A stretch of DNA of 34,216 nucleotides. It comes from an uncultured Mediterranea sp. GTDB taxonomy: Bacteria > Bacteroidota > Bacteroidia > Bacteroidales > Bacteroidaceae. Both the position numbers and the translations under genes were made by a program. Location: contig CAMGIP010000013.1 in assembly GCA_946056155.1 (NCBI GenBank), forward strand, positions 1 to 34,216, in the 5' to 3' direction. Of the stretch, positions 34,129 to 34,216 are shown one piece after another (within the stretch, counting starts at the first letter, position 1; every line of letters starts with the position of its first letter). The notes beneath the pieces were generated by a model. The model was not told where the DNA came from. It saw nothing but the letters and a program-made list of their open reading frames with translations, and did no database searches.

Positions 34129-34216
34129 TCTTTCCCCTTCTCTTTGGCATCTCATTATTCCTATATATAATAGGTATAAGGATTCTGGCAGTTCTAATCT
34201 TCCCTCTTCTTCTGAT

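Overview
The window comes from a chromosome of a Bacteroidales bacterium, most probably a Bacteroidaceae member (Bacteroides or Phocaeicola type). The evidence is Mfa1/Mfa2-type fimbriae with DUF3575/DUF3868 partners, a very large DUF5112/DUF5113-like sensor kinase, a Tgt without its zinc cysteines, and repeated promoters of the Bacteroidetes form (TAnnTTTG, in the best cases with a TTG/TTTG 19-20 bp upstream). I see no phage, transposase, plasmid, CRISPR or recognisable defence gene. The window is mainly core genome plus one accessory-looking surface-fimbria locus.

Layout. 1-6383 (all minus): a 1586-residue two-module hybrid-looking sensor kinase, its response regulator, then the N-terminal part of an AbgT-family transporter cut by the window edge. 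6461-7474 (plus): prs, ending in a perfect 22-bp bidirectional terminator. 7577-13473 (minus): a six-gene fimbrial operon read from a good promoter at 13545-13575, in the order DUF3575, DUF3868-TPR, DUF3575, DUF3868-OmpA, Mfa1-like major fimbrillin, Mfa2-like anchor. 13957-14029 (minus): tRNA-Lys(CTT) with its own promoter and terminator. 14366-16211 (minus): a YycJ-like metallo-hydrolase and ispE, apparently separate units. 16373-17956 (plus): dnaB, most likely from a GTG start. 18095-20908 (minus): a DUF1460 cell-wall amidase downstream of an OPT oligopeptide transporter. 21023-22284 (minus): a DUF1573 secreted protein and a tRNA1(Val) methyltransferase. 22483-27351 (plus): lon, tgt and an LptF/LptG-family permease. 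27437-33981 (minus): pyrG, yidC, an S9 (DPP5-like) peptidase and a ZIP metal transporter.

How genes work together. The kinase and regulator form a two-component pair, possibly co-transcribed with the transporter. The fimbrial operon contains a shaft subunit, an anchor and two DUF3575+DUF3868 pairs, suggesting a dedicated outer-membrane/periplasmic assembly or anchoring apparatus. The OPT transporter and DUF1460 amidase start and stop 3 bp apart and may handle murein-derived peptides.

The most unusual signals are: (1) the fused kinase, whose first module keeps the ATP-binding motifs but lacks an H-box histidine while the second keeps an H-box-like histidine but has lost the glycine boxes; (2) a family of 8-bp-period degenerate tandem repeats (consensus GAYRAGTN on the minus strand) at three separate intergenic sites; (3) the duplicated DUF3575/DUF3868 module; (4) an SSB-like acidic C-terminal tip on DnaB. 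All assignments come from reading the sequence and from memory of the families; no search was run.
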